DNA of 6,700 bases from 73-13 sp035556395 (lineage in GTDB: Bacteria > Actinomycetota > Actinomycetes > Actinomycetales > Microbacteriaceae): positions 1 through 6,700 of the forward strand of contig DATMFB010000262.1 in NCBI GenBank assembly GCA_035556395.1. The letters are read 5' to 3'. Positions 1 to 5,703 of this stretch are shown here, piece after piece. The position numbers and the translations under genes were made by a program. Each line of letters starts with the position of its first letter. Positions within the stretch are counted from its first letter, which is position 1. The notes below the pieces were generated by a model. It was given only the letters and a program-made list of their open reading frames with translations. It was not told the origin of the DNA and did not search any database.

Positions 1-548
1 GCTTCGAGTCGATCGCCCGACCTGGCGGGGGTCTCCCGGCGTCCCCGTCGCTCTACATCGGCAAGCCGAGCGCGACCGATCCCGGGGTCGCCCCACCCGG
101 CGACGAGAATCTCTACGTGCTCGTGCCCGTCGCCGCCGACCCGGGCCTCGGGCGCGGCGGCGTCGACGGCGCGGGCGATCCGCAGGTCGAGGCGTTCGTC
201 GACTGCGTCATCGACCGGATCGCCGCCTGGACCGGCGCACGCGATCTCGCGGACCGGATCGTCGTGCGAAGGACCGTCGCCCCGGGCGACTTCGCCGCGG
301 ACCTCAACGCCTGGTCCGGGAGTGCGCTCGGACCGTCCCACTCGCTCCGGCAGAGCGCATTCCTGCGCGCCAGGAATGCACCGCGCGGCATCGATGGCCT
401 CCTCTACGCCGGCTCGAGCACGATCCCCGGGATCGGGGTGCCGATGTGCCTGATCAGCGCGGAGCTCGTGCTGAAGCGACTGCGAGGCGATCGCTCCGCG
501 TCGCCCTTGCCGGAGCCGACGCAGCGCACCGAGGCAGCCCGCACATGA
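1..548 (+). CDS. crtI: Phytoene desaturase CrtI, C-terminal part (5' end outside window)
   Basis: The reading frame is open from base 3 to a TGA at 546-548, giving 181 visible residues; the family is about 500-540 residues, so roughly the first two thirds lie upstream. CrtI is an FAD-dependent, membrane-associated enzyme that desaturates phytoene to lycopene. The evidence is sequence character: near the visible start is PSLYIGKPSATDPGVAP, then GDENLYVLVPVA, then the DF..DLNAWSGSALGPSHSL region, and close to the end the family's C-terminal FAD-domain signature LLYAGSSTIPGIGVPMCLIS. The apparent GTG at 117 is an internal valine codon, because the conserved sequence continues upstream of it. The stop overlaps the crtYe start as ATGA, and the following genes confirm a carotenoid operon. 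The last 20 or so residues are a charged, probably unstructured tail. A related desaturase subtype cannot be excluded without the N-terminus. Confidence 0.95.
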   Translation, partial: FESIARPGGGLPASPSLYIGKPSATDPGVAPPGDENLYVLVPVAADPGLGRGGVDGAGDPQVEAFVDCVIDRIAAWTGARDLADRIVVRRTVAPGDFAADLNAWSGSALGPSHSLRQSAFLRARNAPRGIDGLLYAGSSTIPGIGVPMCLISAELVLKRLRGDRSASPLPEPTQRTEAART

Positions 549-865
549 CTCCGCTGTACCTCGCCACGCTCGTCATCCTGATCGGCTGCATGGCGCTCGT
601 CGATCGGCGCTGGCGCCTCGCGTTCTGGCGGGACGGACGCCGGGCGACGATCGTGCTCGTCGCGGGCGTCGCGCTGCTGCTCGTCGTCGACCTCGTCGGC
701 ATCGCGCTCGGCATCTTCCACCGTGCGCCGACGTGGGCGATGACGGGCATCCTGCTCGCCCCCGAGCTGCCGCTCGAGGAGCCGTTCTTCCTCGCGTTCC
801 TCGTGTACCTGACGATGAATCTGCTCAGCGCCCTCGGGCGCCTCCCGCACCGGGCCCGACGATGA
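545..865 (+). CDS. crtYe: C50 carotenoid (lycopene) cyclase subunit CrtYe
   Basis: A 106-residue hydrophobic protein with three predicted membrane helices (about residues 3-19, 35-57 and 80-98). It carries the PELPLEEPFFL motif (73-83) typical of the small lycopene cyclase domain family. In C50-carotenoid producers two such half-size proteins, CrtYe and CrtYf, act together as a heterodimeric cyclase on the elongated lycopene intermediate in the membrane. The ATG at 545 is chosen because it gives the normal protein start MTPLYLATLV, overlaps the crtI stop as ATGA and has GAGG at 531-534 at a suitable distance. An upstream in-frame start at 446 would add a charged leader read from crtI sequence and is unlikely. 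The subunit assignment (e versus f) rests on gene order and motif; whether the product has epsilon or gamma rings cannot be told from sequence alone. Confidence 0.9.
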   Translation: MTPLYLATLVILIGCMALVDRRWRLAFWRDGRRATIVLVAGVALLLVVDLVGIALGIFHRAPTWAMTGILLAPELPLEEPFFLAFLVYLTMNLLSALGRLPHRARR

Positions 866-1185
866 CCTACGCACTGCTCTGCGCCGCCCTGCTCCTCGTC
901 GCGCTCGTCGTCCGCGCCGCCGGCGAGATCGTCGCGCGACGACGCGGCCGACGGATTCCGGTCCGGCCGACCCTGCTCGCGGCAGTGGCGCTCGTCGTGC
1001 TCACCATCGCATTCGACAACGCCATGATCGCCGCCGGGCTCTTCGCCTACTCGGACGCGCACATCTCGGGTGCTCGGATCGGTCTCGCGCCCGTCGAGGA
1101 TCTCGCGTACCCGATCGCCGTCGCGCTGCTCGCGCCGGCCGTATGGGAGCTCGCGGCGAGGGGACGTGGCGATGCCGGGCTCTAG
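862..1185 (+). CDS. crtYf: C50 carotenoid (lycopene) cyclase subunit CrtYf
   Basis: A 107-residue membrane protein with three hydrophobic segments (about residues 2-18, 37-61 and 80-97). It has the FDNAMI motif (51-56) and PVEDLAYP (77-84), both characteristic of the second half of the heterodimeric lycopene cyclase domain. It is inferred to pair with CrtYe to cyclise the C50 backbone made by CrtEb. The start at 862 overlaps the crtYe stop as ATGA. There is no clear Shine-Dalgarno sequence before it, so translation probably depends on ribosomes finishing crtYe. A longer in-frame start at 733 would lie inside crtYe and add arginine/proline-rich sequence, so it is rejected. The 3' end overlaps crtEb by 14 nt. 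The known family role is firm; the exact ring type is not determined. Confidence 0.9.
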   Translation: MTYALLCAALLLVALVVRAAGEIVARRRGRRIPVRPTLLAAVALVVLTIAFDNAMIAAGLFAYSDAHISGARIGLAPVEDLAYPIAVALLAPAVWELAARGRGDAGL

Positions 1186-2044
1186 ATCTCTCGCGCCTCG
1201 ACTGCTCGTCGCCTCCCGTCCGCTCAGCTGGGTGAACACCGCCTACCCGTTCGCGGTGGCCTACCTGCTCGCGGGCGGGAGCGTCGACGCGGCGCTCGTC
1301 ATCGGCACCATCTTCTTCCTCGTCCCCTACAACCTCGCGATGTACGGGATCAACGACGTCTTCGACCACGCGTCGGACGCCGTGAACCCGCGCAAGGGCG
1401 GCGTGGAGGGCGCGCTCCTCGAGCCCGCCGTCCACCGACGCGTGCTCCTCTGGGCGATCGGCCTGTGCGTCCCCTTCGTCGTCGCGCTCGTCGTGCTCGG
1501 CTCCCCGGCGTCCTGGGTCGTCCTCGCCGTGTCGCTCTTCGCGGTCGCCGCCTACTCGGTGCCGGGCCTGCGATTCAAGGAGATCCCATTCCTCGACTCC
1601 ATCACCTCGAGCACCCACTTCACGAGTCCGGCCGTCTACGGCGTCGTGCTCGCGGGCGGCGCGTGGGGCTGGGAGGCGGCGCTCTCGCTCGCCGCATTCT
1701 TCCTCTGGGGCGCGGCGAGCCATGCGTTCGGCGCGGTGCAGGACGTCGTGCCGGACCGCGAGGGGGGCATCCGCTCGATCGCGACGGTGCTCGGCGCCGC
1801 GGCGACCGTGCGAATCGCGATGGCGCTCTGGCTCCTCGCCGGCGCCCTGCTCCTGCCGTTGCCCTTCCCTGCGAGCCTCGCCTCGGCCCTCGCGCTGCCG
1901 TACATCCTGCTCGCCTGGCCGTACCGCTCCGTGACCGACGGCGGATCCGGCGCGGCGAACCGCGCATGGCGCCGGTTCCTCCTCGTCAACTACCTCGTCG
2001 GCTTCGCCGTGACGCTGATCCTGATCGCGCTGGTGATGTCATGA
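1172..2044 (+). CDS. crtEb: Lycopene elongase / UbiA-family prenyltransferase CrtEb
   Basis: A 290-residue integral membrane prenyltransferase of the UbiA superfamily with about eight hydrophobic segments. The first Asp-rich motif is visible as NDVFDHASD (61-69), followed by NPRKGG. The second is DVVPDREGG (191-199). These bind Mg2+ and the prenyl diphosphate. In C50 carotenoid pathways CrtEb adds dimethylallyl units to both ends of lycopene, giving flavuxanthin-type C45/C50 intermediates that CrtYe/CrtYf then cyclise. The start at ATG 1172 gives MPGSRSLAPRLLVASRPLSW, normal for the family, and has GAGGGGA at 1158-1164 as ribosome binding site. A GTG at 1166, two codons upstream, is a less likely alternative. 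It overlaps crtYf by 14 nt and its stop overlaps the next gene as ATGA. General UbiA membership is certain; the substrate is inferred from the crt neighbours. Confidence 0.93.
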   Translation: MPGSRSLAPRLLVASRPLSWVNTAYPFAVAYLLAGGSVDAALVIGTIFFLVPYNLAMYGINDVFDHASDAVNPRKGGVEGALLEPAVHRRVLLWAIGLCVPFVVALVVLGSPASWVVLAVSLFAVAAYSVPGLRFKEIPFLDSITSSTHFTSPAVYGVVLAGGAWGWEAALSLAAFFLWGAASHAFGAVQDVVPDREGGIRSIATVLGAAATVRIAMALWLLAGALLLPLPFPASLASALALPYILLAWPYRSVTDGGSGAANRAWRRFLLVNYLVGFAVTLILIALVMS

Positions 2045-2490
2045 GGATCTGGTCGCTGCACCCCCGGCAGCTCGACCGGCAGGCGCTCATCGCCTGCTGG
2101 CGGGAGACGCTGCTCGCCCAGGCCGTGCTCGCCGGCCGCACCGCCGGCTATCGGCACCACCCGCAGCTCACGCGATTTCGGGAGGCGGAGGATCCGCTGG
2201 TCGCCGTCGGCGCCTACCTGTCGGCACTCGTCGACGAGGCGGATGCGCGCGGCTACCGCTTCGACCGGATGAGGATCGACCGGCCGGGCCCGGTGCGCAC
2301 GCCGCTGCCGGTGACCGACGGGCAGCTCGCGCACGAGTGGACGCATCTCCAGGCGAAGCTCGAGGCGCGCAGCCCGGCGACGGCGGCACGCTGGCGAGGT
2401 GGAGCGCCCGAGCCGCATCCGAGTTTCGTGGTGATCGAAGGACCGATCGCGGCCTGGGAGCGCGGCACGCCGGCGGAGCCGCAGGGCTAG
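2041..2490 (+). CDS. Pyrimidine dimer DNA glycosylase (T4 endonuclease V-like, Pyr_excise family)
   Basis: A 149-residue soluble protein resembling the bacterial relatives of phage T4 endonuclease V (138 residues), a base-excision enzyme that cuts the glycosyl bond at UV-induced cyclobutane pyrimidine dimers and nicks the strand. The start MRIWSLHPRQLDRQ lines up with the T4 start TRINLTLVSELADQ. W20-R21-E22 matches T4 Y21-R22-E23, where Glu23 is the catalytic acid, so E22 is the predicted equivalent. Further agreement is HPQL (40-43), the GYRFDR segment (71-76), and HEW...L..KL..RSP....RW (98-119). The ATG at 2041 overlaps the crtEb stop as ATGA, with no good ribosome binding site, which suggests translational coupling to the carotenoid genes. 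The TAG stop shares CTAG with the stop of the convergent gene. The family call is by recalled motif similarity; dimer-specific activity of this protein is inferred. Confidence 0.82.
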   Translation: MRIWSLHPRQLDRQALIACWRETLLAQAVLAGRTAGYRHHPQLTRFREAEDPLVAVGAYLSALVDEADARGYRFDRMRIDRPGPVRTPLPVTDGQLAHEWTHLQAKLEARSPATAARWRGGAPEPHPSFVVIEGPIAAWERGTPAEPQG

Positions 2491-4301
2491 ACCCCTCCTC
2501 CGCCACCACCACCGCCACCACCACCGGCGGATCCGCCGCCGCCCGATCCGCCCGAGGTCGATGAGGAGCTCGACGCGCTCGCAGAGAGCGTCGCGATGCC
2601 GGCGGCGAAGATCGCGGCGTCGAACCCGCGGCTGCTCGAGTACCACCCGGGGGTCTCGTCCGCGTAGAGCACGGCGAGCCGCTTACCCCACTCCTTCTCG
2701 AGCCCGAACACGACTGCGTACGGGAGCAGCGACTCGTACAGCCGCAGCAGCTGGCGCGGGTCGTTCGGGTCGATTCGGATCCGTTCGGCGCCCGCGGGCG
2801 ACTGCAGCATGCGGATGCGATCCGCCTCCGCCCACGCGATGAACTCCTTCACGCCCTGAAGATGATCGCGGATCTCGGCACCCCGCGCGGATTTGGGCCT
2901 CCGCGCGACGAGCACGGCCACCGCCACCACGACCACGACGCCCAGCACGTTGACGAGGATGACGGGGCCTTCGCTCCGCCCGGACTCCGCGACGCCGATG
3001 CCGAAGGCGAAGGCGGCGACCGTGAAGCCGACCGCGAGCAGCATGGGCCAGACGCGCAGGCGGCGCGGCACGGGACGGTAGATGCCCTGGCGCCGCAGCT
3101 CCTCGCCGGCCCACGTCAGGATCTTCCGAGCCGCGGCCGACACACGCGTGTCGGCACGCCCGAACTCGAACACGGCGCCAGGCGGCGCGGCAGGGCCGAA
3201 GAGACCCTCGAGCAGCATCTGCCCGTCGCCGTCGGCACGACTCGGATCGACGAGCTCGGCCTGCAGCCGATAGCCGCCGAAGGGCTTGCGCTCACCCTCG
3301 ACGATCCGAATGCTCCCGACCACCGCCTGCTCGAGCACCTCGGCCGGGATGGCACGGCTCGACAGTCCGAGCAGCACCGCGCTCTGCAGTGCATCGATGC
3401 CCTTCGGCGGGCCGTACTCGGCGATGATCACCGTGCGCCCTGGATCGTCCCGCAGTCTGCTCGCTCGGATGACGATGGCGGCAATGAGCGAGCCGAGGAG
3501 CCCGAGCCCGGCCAGCGCCTGCAGCCAACCCCACGGCGTCGAGAAGTACGAGGTGTCGAACGCGACGAACGTCCCCGCCTCGAAGCCGACCGCGATCGTC
3601 ATGGTCTGCCGTGGCTGGAGCGGTCCGCTCGACGCATGGACCGTTGCGCCGCCACCCGTCCGCTCGACCGAGATCTCGCACCGCTCGGTCGACCCGGAGC
3701 TGCCGCGATAGCAGAACGCCGTGTCCGACATCGCCGCGGCGAGCTCCGAGTCGACGTGCAGGGTCGCGGTGACGTCCCCGAACGTCTGAAGCCATTCGGT
3801 GCCATTGACATCCCAGTAGAACTCGTCCCCGGTGTCACCGAACCGCCAGGTGACGTGCTGCAGCGTGTAGGTGAAGACGTAGACCTGCGATCCATGCACA
3901 TAGTCGTCCGCACGCGACGTCATCGTGAACTCGCCATCGCCGTACTCGACCTCCGCGGGCCGTGGGTTGCCCTCGCCGTCGGTGATGGAGACGAATCTGG
4001 GCAGCAACGGCTGGCCGTTGTACGTGTCGGGGATCACGCGACGCATGCCGCGGTTCTGATCGATGTCCGGGAAGACCGCGACGAAGGTCTCGACGACGCG
4101 CAGCGTGCTCGCCCCCGACTCGTCGCGCCCGAGCGTGTAGTCGACGTCCATCCGCTCGAAGTGGAAGTCGTCGACGCCCGCGACCACGACACCGGCGACC
4201 TCGCCGGATGAGTCAACCGGGGCCGCGACGGCCGGCGCCGCGCCGAGCAGCAGCACCCCGCCGAGCACTCCTGCCGCCATGACGGCACCGAGTCTCCTCA
4301 T
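2487..4301 (-). CDS. DUF2207 domain-containing membrane protein
   Basis: A 604-residue protein of unknown biochemical function with the layout of the DUF2207 family. It has a signal peptide (about 1-27, AVA-type cleavage region) and an extracytoplasmic beta-rich domain (about 45-245) with motifs VVETF, DQNRGMRRVIP and FYWDVNGTEW. A membrane helix (about 258-279) follows, then a cytoplasmic region, two further helices (about 417-435 and 446-466) and a second conserved cytoplasmic part with LLPYAVVFGLEKEW (525-538). The tail from about 573 is Ser-rich, then Gly-rich. Cys197 and Cys208 could pair outside the membrane. The ATG at 4301 gives a twin-Arg n-region before the hydrophobic core; a second Met at codon 8 is a possible alternative start. 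It lies 53 nt downstream of the LCP gene on the same strand and has its own promoter candidate. A cell-envelope role is inferred only from topology and neighbours. Confidence 0.92.
   Translation of the reverse strand: MRRLGAVMAAGVLGGVLLLGAAPAVAAPVDSSGEVAGVVVAGVDDFHFERMDVDYTLGRDESGASTLRVVETFVAVFPDIDQNRGMRRVIPDTYNGQPLLPRFVSITDGEGNPRPAEVEYGDGEFTMTSRADDYVHGSQVYVFTYTLQHVTWRFGDTGDEFYWDVNGTEWLQTFGDVTATLHVDSELAAAMSDTAFCYRGSSGSTERCEISVERTGGGATVHASSGPLQPRQTMTIAVGFEAGTFVAFDTSYFSTPWGWLQALAGLGLLGSLIAAIVIRASRLRDDPGRTVIIAEYGPPKGIDALQSAVLLGLSSRAIPAEVLEQAVVGSIRIVEGERKPFGGYRLQAELVDPSRADGDGQMLLEGLFGPAAPPGAVFEFGRADTRVSAAARKILTWAGEELRRQGIYRPVPRRLRVWPMLLAVGFTVAAFAFGIGVAESGRSEGPVILVNVLGVVVVVAVAVLVARRPKSARGAEIRDHLQGVKEFIAWAEADRIRMLQSPAGAERIRIDPNDPRQLLRLYESLLPYAVVFGLEKEWGKRLAVLYADETPGWYSSSRGFDAAIFAAGIATLSASASSSSSTSGGSGGGGSAGGGGGGGGGGGV
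2491..2580 (-). repeat. Low-complexity Gly/Ser codon repeat encoding the DUF2207 C-terminal tail
   Basis: On the minus strand this stretch is a run of Ser codons followed by GGN glycine codons, seen on the plus strand as repeated CCACCA/CCGCCA units at about 2496-2530. It encodes the last 30 or so residues of the DUF2207 protein, ending in eleven glycines and a valine. Such tails are usual in this family. As a near-microsatellite of trinucleotides it may vary in length between strains by slippage without breaking the frame, but the stop codon lies immediately after it and is shared with the convergent gene. Confidence 0.75.
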
Positions 4302-4307
4302 CCCGTC

Positions 4308-4337
4308 AACCTACCGCGCGACGTTTCGGCGTGTCGC
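4308..4337 (-). promoter_or_regulatory. Candidate leaderless-type promoter of the DUF2207 gene
   Basis: Reading the minus strand, GCGACA (4337-4332, four of six matches to TTGACA) is followed after 18 nt by TAGGTT (4313-4308), which fits the TANNNT pattern of actinobacterial -10 elements. Six nucleotides then separate it from the ATG at 4301. That spacing would put the transcription start at or next to the first base of the start codon, as in leaderless mRNAs common in actinobacteria. Only weak Shine-Dalgarno-like sequence precedes the ATG, which agrees. This is pattern matching in a short, GC-rich gap and could be chance. Confidence 0.4.
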
Positions 4338-4338
4338 G
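4317..4338 (-). terminator. Short inverted repeat between LCP gene and DUF2207 gene, possible weak terminator
   Basis: CGCGAC and GTCGCG form a 6-bp stem around a 10-nt loop, 17 nt after the LCP stop codon. No T-tract follows on the minus strand, so it would be at best a weak or factor-assisted terminator. It overlaps the promoter candidate of the DUF2207 gene. It may simply be a chance GC palindrome. Confidence 0.25.
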
Positions 4339-4354
4339 GATGGACGACCGTGCG

Positions 4355-5545
4355 TCAGTTCGCGACGGAGCAGGAGAAGTCCGCGGCCGTCTGGCCGGTG
4401 ACGCCGCTCAGGACGGGAAGCCCGCTGTTGTCCGCGAGCTGCTCCTGCTGCTCCGGCGTGAGCGCGCCGTTCGGGTCGATCGTCGAGCCGCGGTCGTCGC
4501 CGACCGCCGGGAGCACGAACGGCTGGTCCGCCGCGATGAGCGCGAGGAGCTCGTTCGCCGCGCCCCAGTCCGTCATGACCGACGAGCTCGTCTCGCCCTC
4601 GGGCGCCGGCCCGTAGTAGGTGGGCCAGCGGACGAACGTCACCCGGTTCAGCGGCAGGTTCTTGAGCGCGAGCGCCATCTGGACCATCGTGTAGGGGTCC
4701 GCGAGGCTGCCCGACAGCGTCATGTTCGCCAATGCGGTCTGCGCGATCGAGAGCAGGGCGAGCGGGTCGTTGAGCACACCGTCCGACTTCACCTTCCGGA
4801 TCAGCGACGAGAGGTAGACCTGCTGCGAGCTCACCCGGCTGAGGTCGCTGCCGTCGCCGACGCCGCCGCGCGTGCGCAGGAACGCGAGCGCGTAGAAGCC
4901 CGTGACGGTCGAGTAGCCCTCGGGGATGTTGAGGCCCGTGTCCTCGTCGAGGATCGGCGCGTCGGCGCAGACCTCGACGCCGCCGATCGCGTCCGCCATC
5001 GCGATGACGCCGGTGAACGTGATGAGACCCGCGAATTGGATCGGGAGACCGGTGAGGCCCCCCATCGTGTCGACGGCGCAGGGGAAGCCGCCAGCGGCGA
5101 GGCTCGTGTTGATCTTGCTCCACGCGCACGGGGTCGAGTCGCCGACATAGAGGTCGCGCGGGACGGCGATCATGACGGCGCTCTGCTGATCCTGCGCGAC
5201 GTGGAGCAGCATGTTGACGTCATTGAGAATTCCGCCCTCATCTGAGCCGTCGATGTTGTTCCCGCCCTCGCGGGTGTCCGAGCCGACGATGAGGATGTTG
5301 AACCCGCCCTCGATCGCACCGATGTCCGGAGGCGGCGCGTCGGTCTCCGAGATCTTGACGATCGTCGCCTCGAGGCGCTTGGAGAACGTGTTCCACACGA
5401 CCGCGCCGACCGCGGCGGTGGACAGCAGCGCGACCGCGAGCACCGACGCGATGACGCCGACGATGAGGCCCGCCGGGTTCGGGCGGGCGCGTCGCGCATG
5501 CCGAGGGATGACGCGCCTCGGCGCGCGGTCCGGCGACTCGCTCAT
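4355..5545 (-). CDS. LytR-CpsA-Psr (LCP) family glycopolymer transferase, complete copy
   Basis: A 396-residue single-pass membrane protein: a basic cytoplasmic N-terminus (1-26), one membrane helix (about 27-51), then an extracytoplasmic LCP domain from about residue 80. LCP enzymes move polyprenyl-linked glycopolymers such as teichoic acids, arabinogalactan or capsule onto peptidoglycan. Family landmarks visible are NILIVGSDTR (83-92), the PRDL motif (129-132), ALAFLRTR (219-226) and DLSRVSSQQ (234-242), supplying the Asp/Arg/Gln residues that bind metal and pyrophosphate. There is no separate LytR_C domain; the chain ends in a 55-residue tail with GSTIDPNGALTPEQQEQL. Four extracytoplasmic cysteines (140, 156, 193 and 392) could form disulfides. 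The ATG at 5545 has AGAGGAA about 6 nt upstream, a good ribosome binding site. The gene starts 34 nt after a tRNA-Ser and is a close paralogue of the LCP gene at 5704-6700. The glycopolymer substrate is not predictable. Confidence 0.93.
   Translation of the reverse strand: MSESPDRAPRRVIPRHARRARPNPAGLIVGVIASVLAVALLSTAAVGAVVWNTFSKRLEATIVKISETDAPPPDIGAIEGGFNILIVGSDTREGGNNIDGSDEGGILNDVNMLLHVAQDQQSAVMIAVPRDLYVGDSTPCAWSKINTSLAAGGFPCAVDTMGGLTGLPIQFAGLITFTGVIAMADAIGGVEVCADAPILDEDTGLNIPEGYSTVTGFYALAFLRTRGGVGDGSDLSRVSSQQVYLSSLIRKVKSDGVLNDPLALLSIAQTALANMTLSGSLADPYTMVQMALALKNLPLNRVTFVRWPTYYGPAPEGETSSSVMTDWGAANELLALIAADQPFVLPAVGDDRGSTIDPNGALTPEQQEQLADNSGLPVLSGVTGQTAADFSCSVAN
5181..5348 (-). repeat. Duplicated segment of the LCP pair (copy A; copy B at 6533-6700)
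   Basis: This stretch aligns without gaps at an offset of 1352 bases to 6533-6700. By eye the two are close to nine-tenths identical, including a run of about 26 identical bases around the GNNIDGSD codons. It encodes the start of the LCP domain in each paralogue. The offset equals the length of one gene plus the tRNA and spacers, as expected for a tandem duplication. The similarity continues more loosely over the rest of the genes and rises again at their 3' ends. Confidence 0.85.
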
Positions 5546-5579
5546 CGCGTTCCTCTCATTCCTACGATCGGGTTCTCAG

Positions 5580-5664
5580 CGGAGGGCGTGGGATTCGAAC
5601 CCACGAGGCGTCTCCGCCCACCGGTTTTCAAGACCGGCTCCATCGGCCGCTCGGACAGCCCTCC
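5580..5664 (-). tRNA. tRNA-Ser(UGA): tRNA-Ser (anticodon UGA)
   Basis: The minus strand folds as a class II tRNA of 85 nt. The acceptor stem GGAGGGC/GCCCTCC is perfect and the discriminator is G, as expected for serine. The D arm has a 3-bp TCC/GGA stem. The anticodon arm is CCGGT-CTTGAAA-ACCGG with anticodon TGA at 5630-5628. A long variable arm follows, with stem GGGCG/CGCCT around GAGA. The T arm is GTGGG-TTCGAAT-CCCAC. The 3' CCA is not encoded (GCT is present instead), so it must be added by the nucleotidyltransferase. It reads UCA and other UCN serine codons. It sits between two paralogous LCP genes on the same strand. Confidence 0.98.
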
Positions 5665-5673
5665 CCGGGCAAG

Positions 5674-5692
5674 CGTCGCGAGTCTAGCGACG
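5674..5692 (-). terminator. Inverted repeat between the distal LCP gene and tRNA-Ser, possible terminator or promoter-embedded hairpin
   Basis: CGTCGC (5674-5679) and GCGACG (5687-5692) form a 6-bp stem with a 7-nt loop. It lies 11 nt after the stop of the upstream LCP gene and 9 nt before the tRNA start, on the transcribed strand. There is no T-run, so a classical intrinsic terminator is not supported. It could still act as a weak 3' end signal for the LCP mRNA or as a processing site. The same bases contain a -10-like element, so the two readings compete. Confidence 0.35.
5681..5686 (-). promoter_or_regulatory. Candidate -10 element for tRNA-Ser (and possibly the downstream LCP gene)
   Basis: The minus strand reads TAGACT here, fitting the TANNNT pattern of actinobacterial -10 boxes. 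A start about 7 nt downstream would leave a leader of roughly 10 nt before the mature tRNA, a usual length. No good TTGACA-like -35 is visible 16-18 nt upstream, where the sequence still belongs to the LCP reading frame. Low confidence. Confidence 0.3.
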
Positions 5693-5703
5693 GAAATTGG
5701 GCA

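Noticed and set aside
454..1723. Overlapping minus-strand open frames opposite crtYe, crtYf and crtEb
   Set aside because: Arg/Gly/Glu-rich, no family motifs, and opposite genes with clear carotenoid-cyclase and UbiA motifs.
1465..2490. Long version (341 codons) of the glycosylase frame starting inside crtEb
   Set aside because: The first 190 or so residues are out-of-frame crtEb sequence, Arg/Pro-rich. Family similarity begins exactly at the Met at 2041, which also forms the ATGA overlap.
2491..2550. CCACCA/CCGCCA-rich stretch as a regulatory repeat or CRISPR-like array
   Set aside because: It is trinucleotide codon repetition encoding the Gly tail of DUF2207; no spacers or regular longer unit are present.
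2862..4211. Long plus-strand open frame (449 codons) opposite the DUF2207 gene
   Set aside because: It is an antisense shadow in GC-rich DNA: rich in Arg, Asp, Glu and His, with no recognisable domain, while the minus strand encodes a well-formed signal-peptide and membrane protein over the same bases.
4331..5245. Plus-strand open frame (304 codons) opposite the complete LCP gene
   Set aside because: Arg/Glu/Asp/Val-rich shadow of the LCP coding strand. A similar shadow appears at 5938-6597 opposite the paralogue, which simply mirrors the duplication.
5580..5664. tRNA-Ser as an integration site for a genomic island
   Set aside because: No integrase, no direct repeat of the tRNA 3' end seen within the window, and ordinary LCP genes of similar base composition lie directly on both sides.
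5211..5687. Plus-strand open frame running across the tRNA-Ser, with a WDSNPR peptide
   Set aside because: The WDSNPR-type peptide is the usual false translation of the T arm and acceptor of a tRNA-Ser read antisense, seen in many misannotated proteins.
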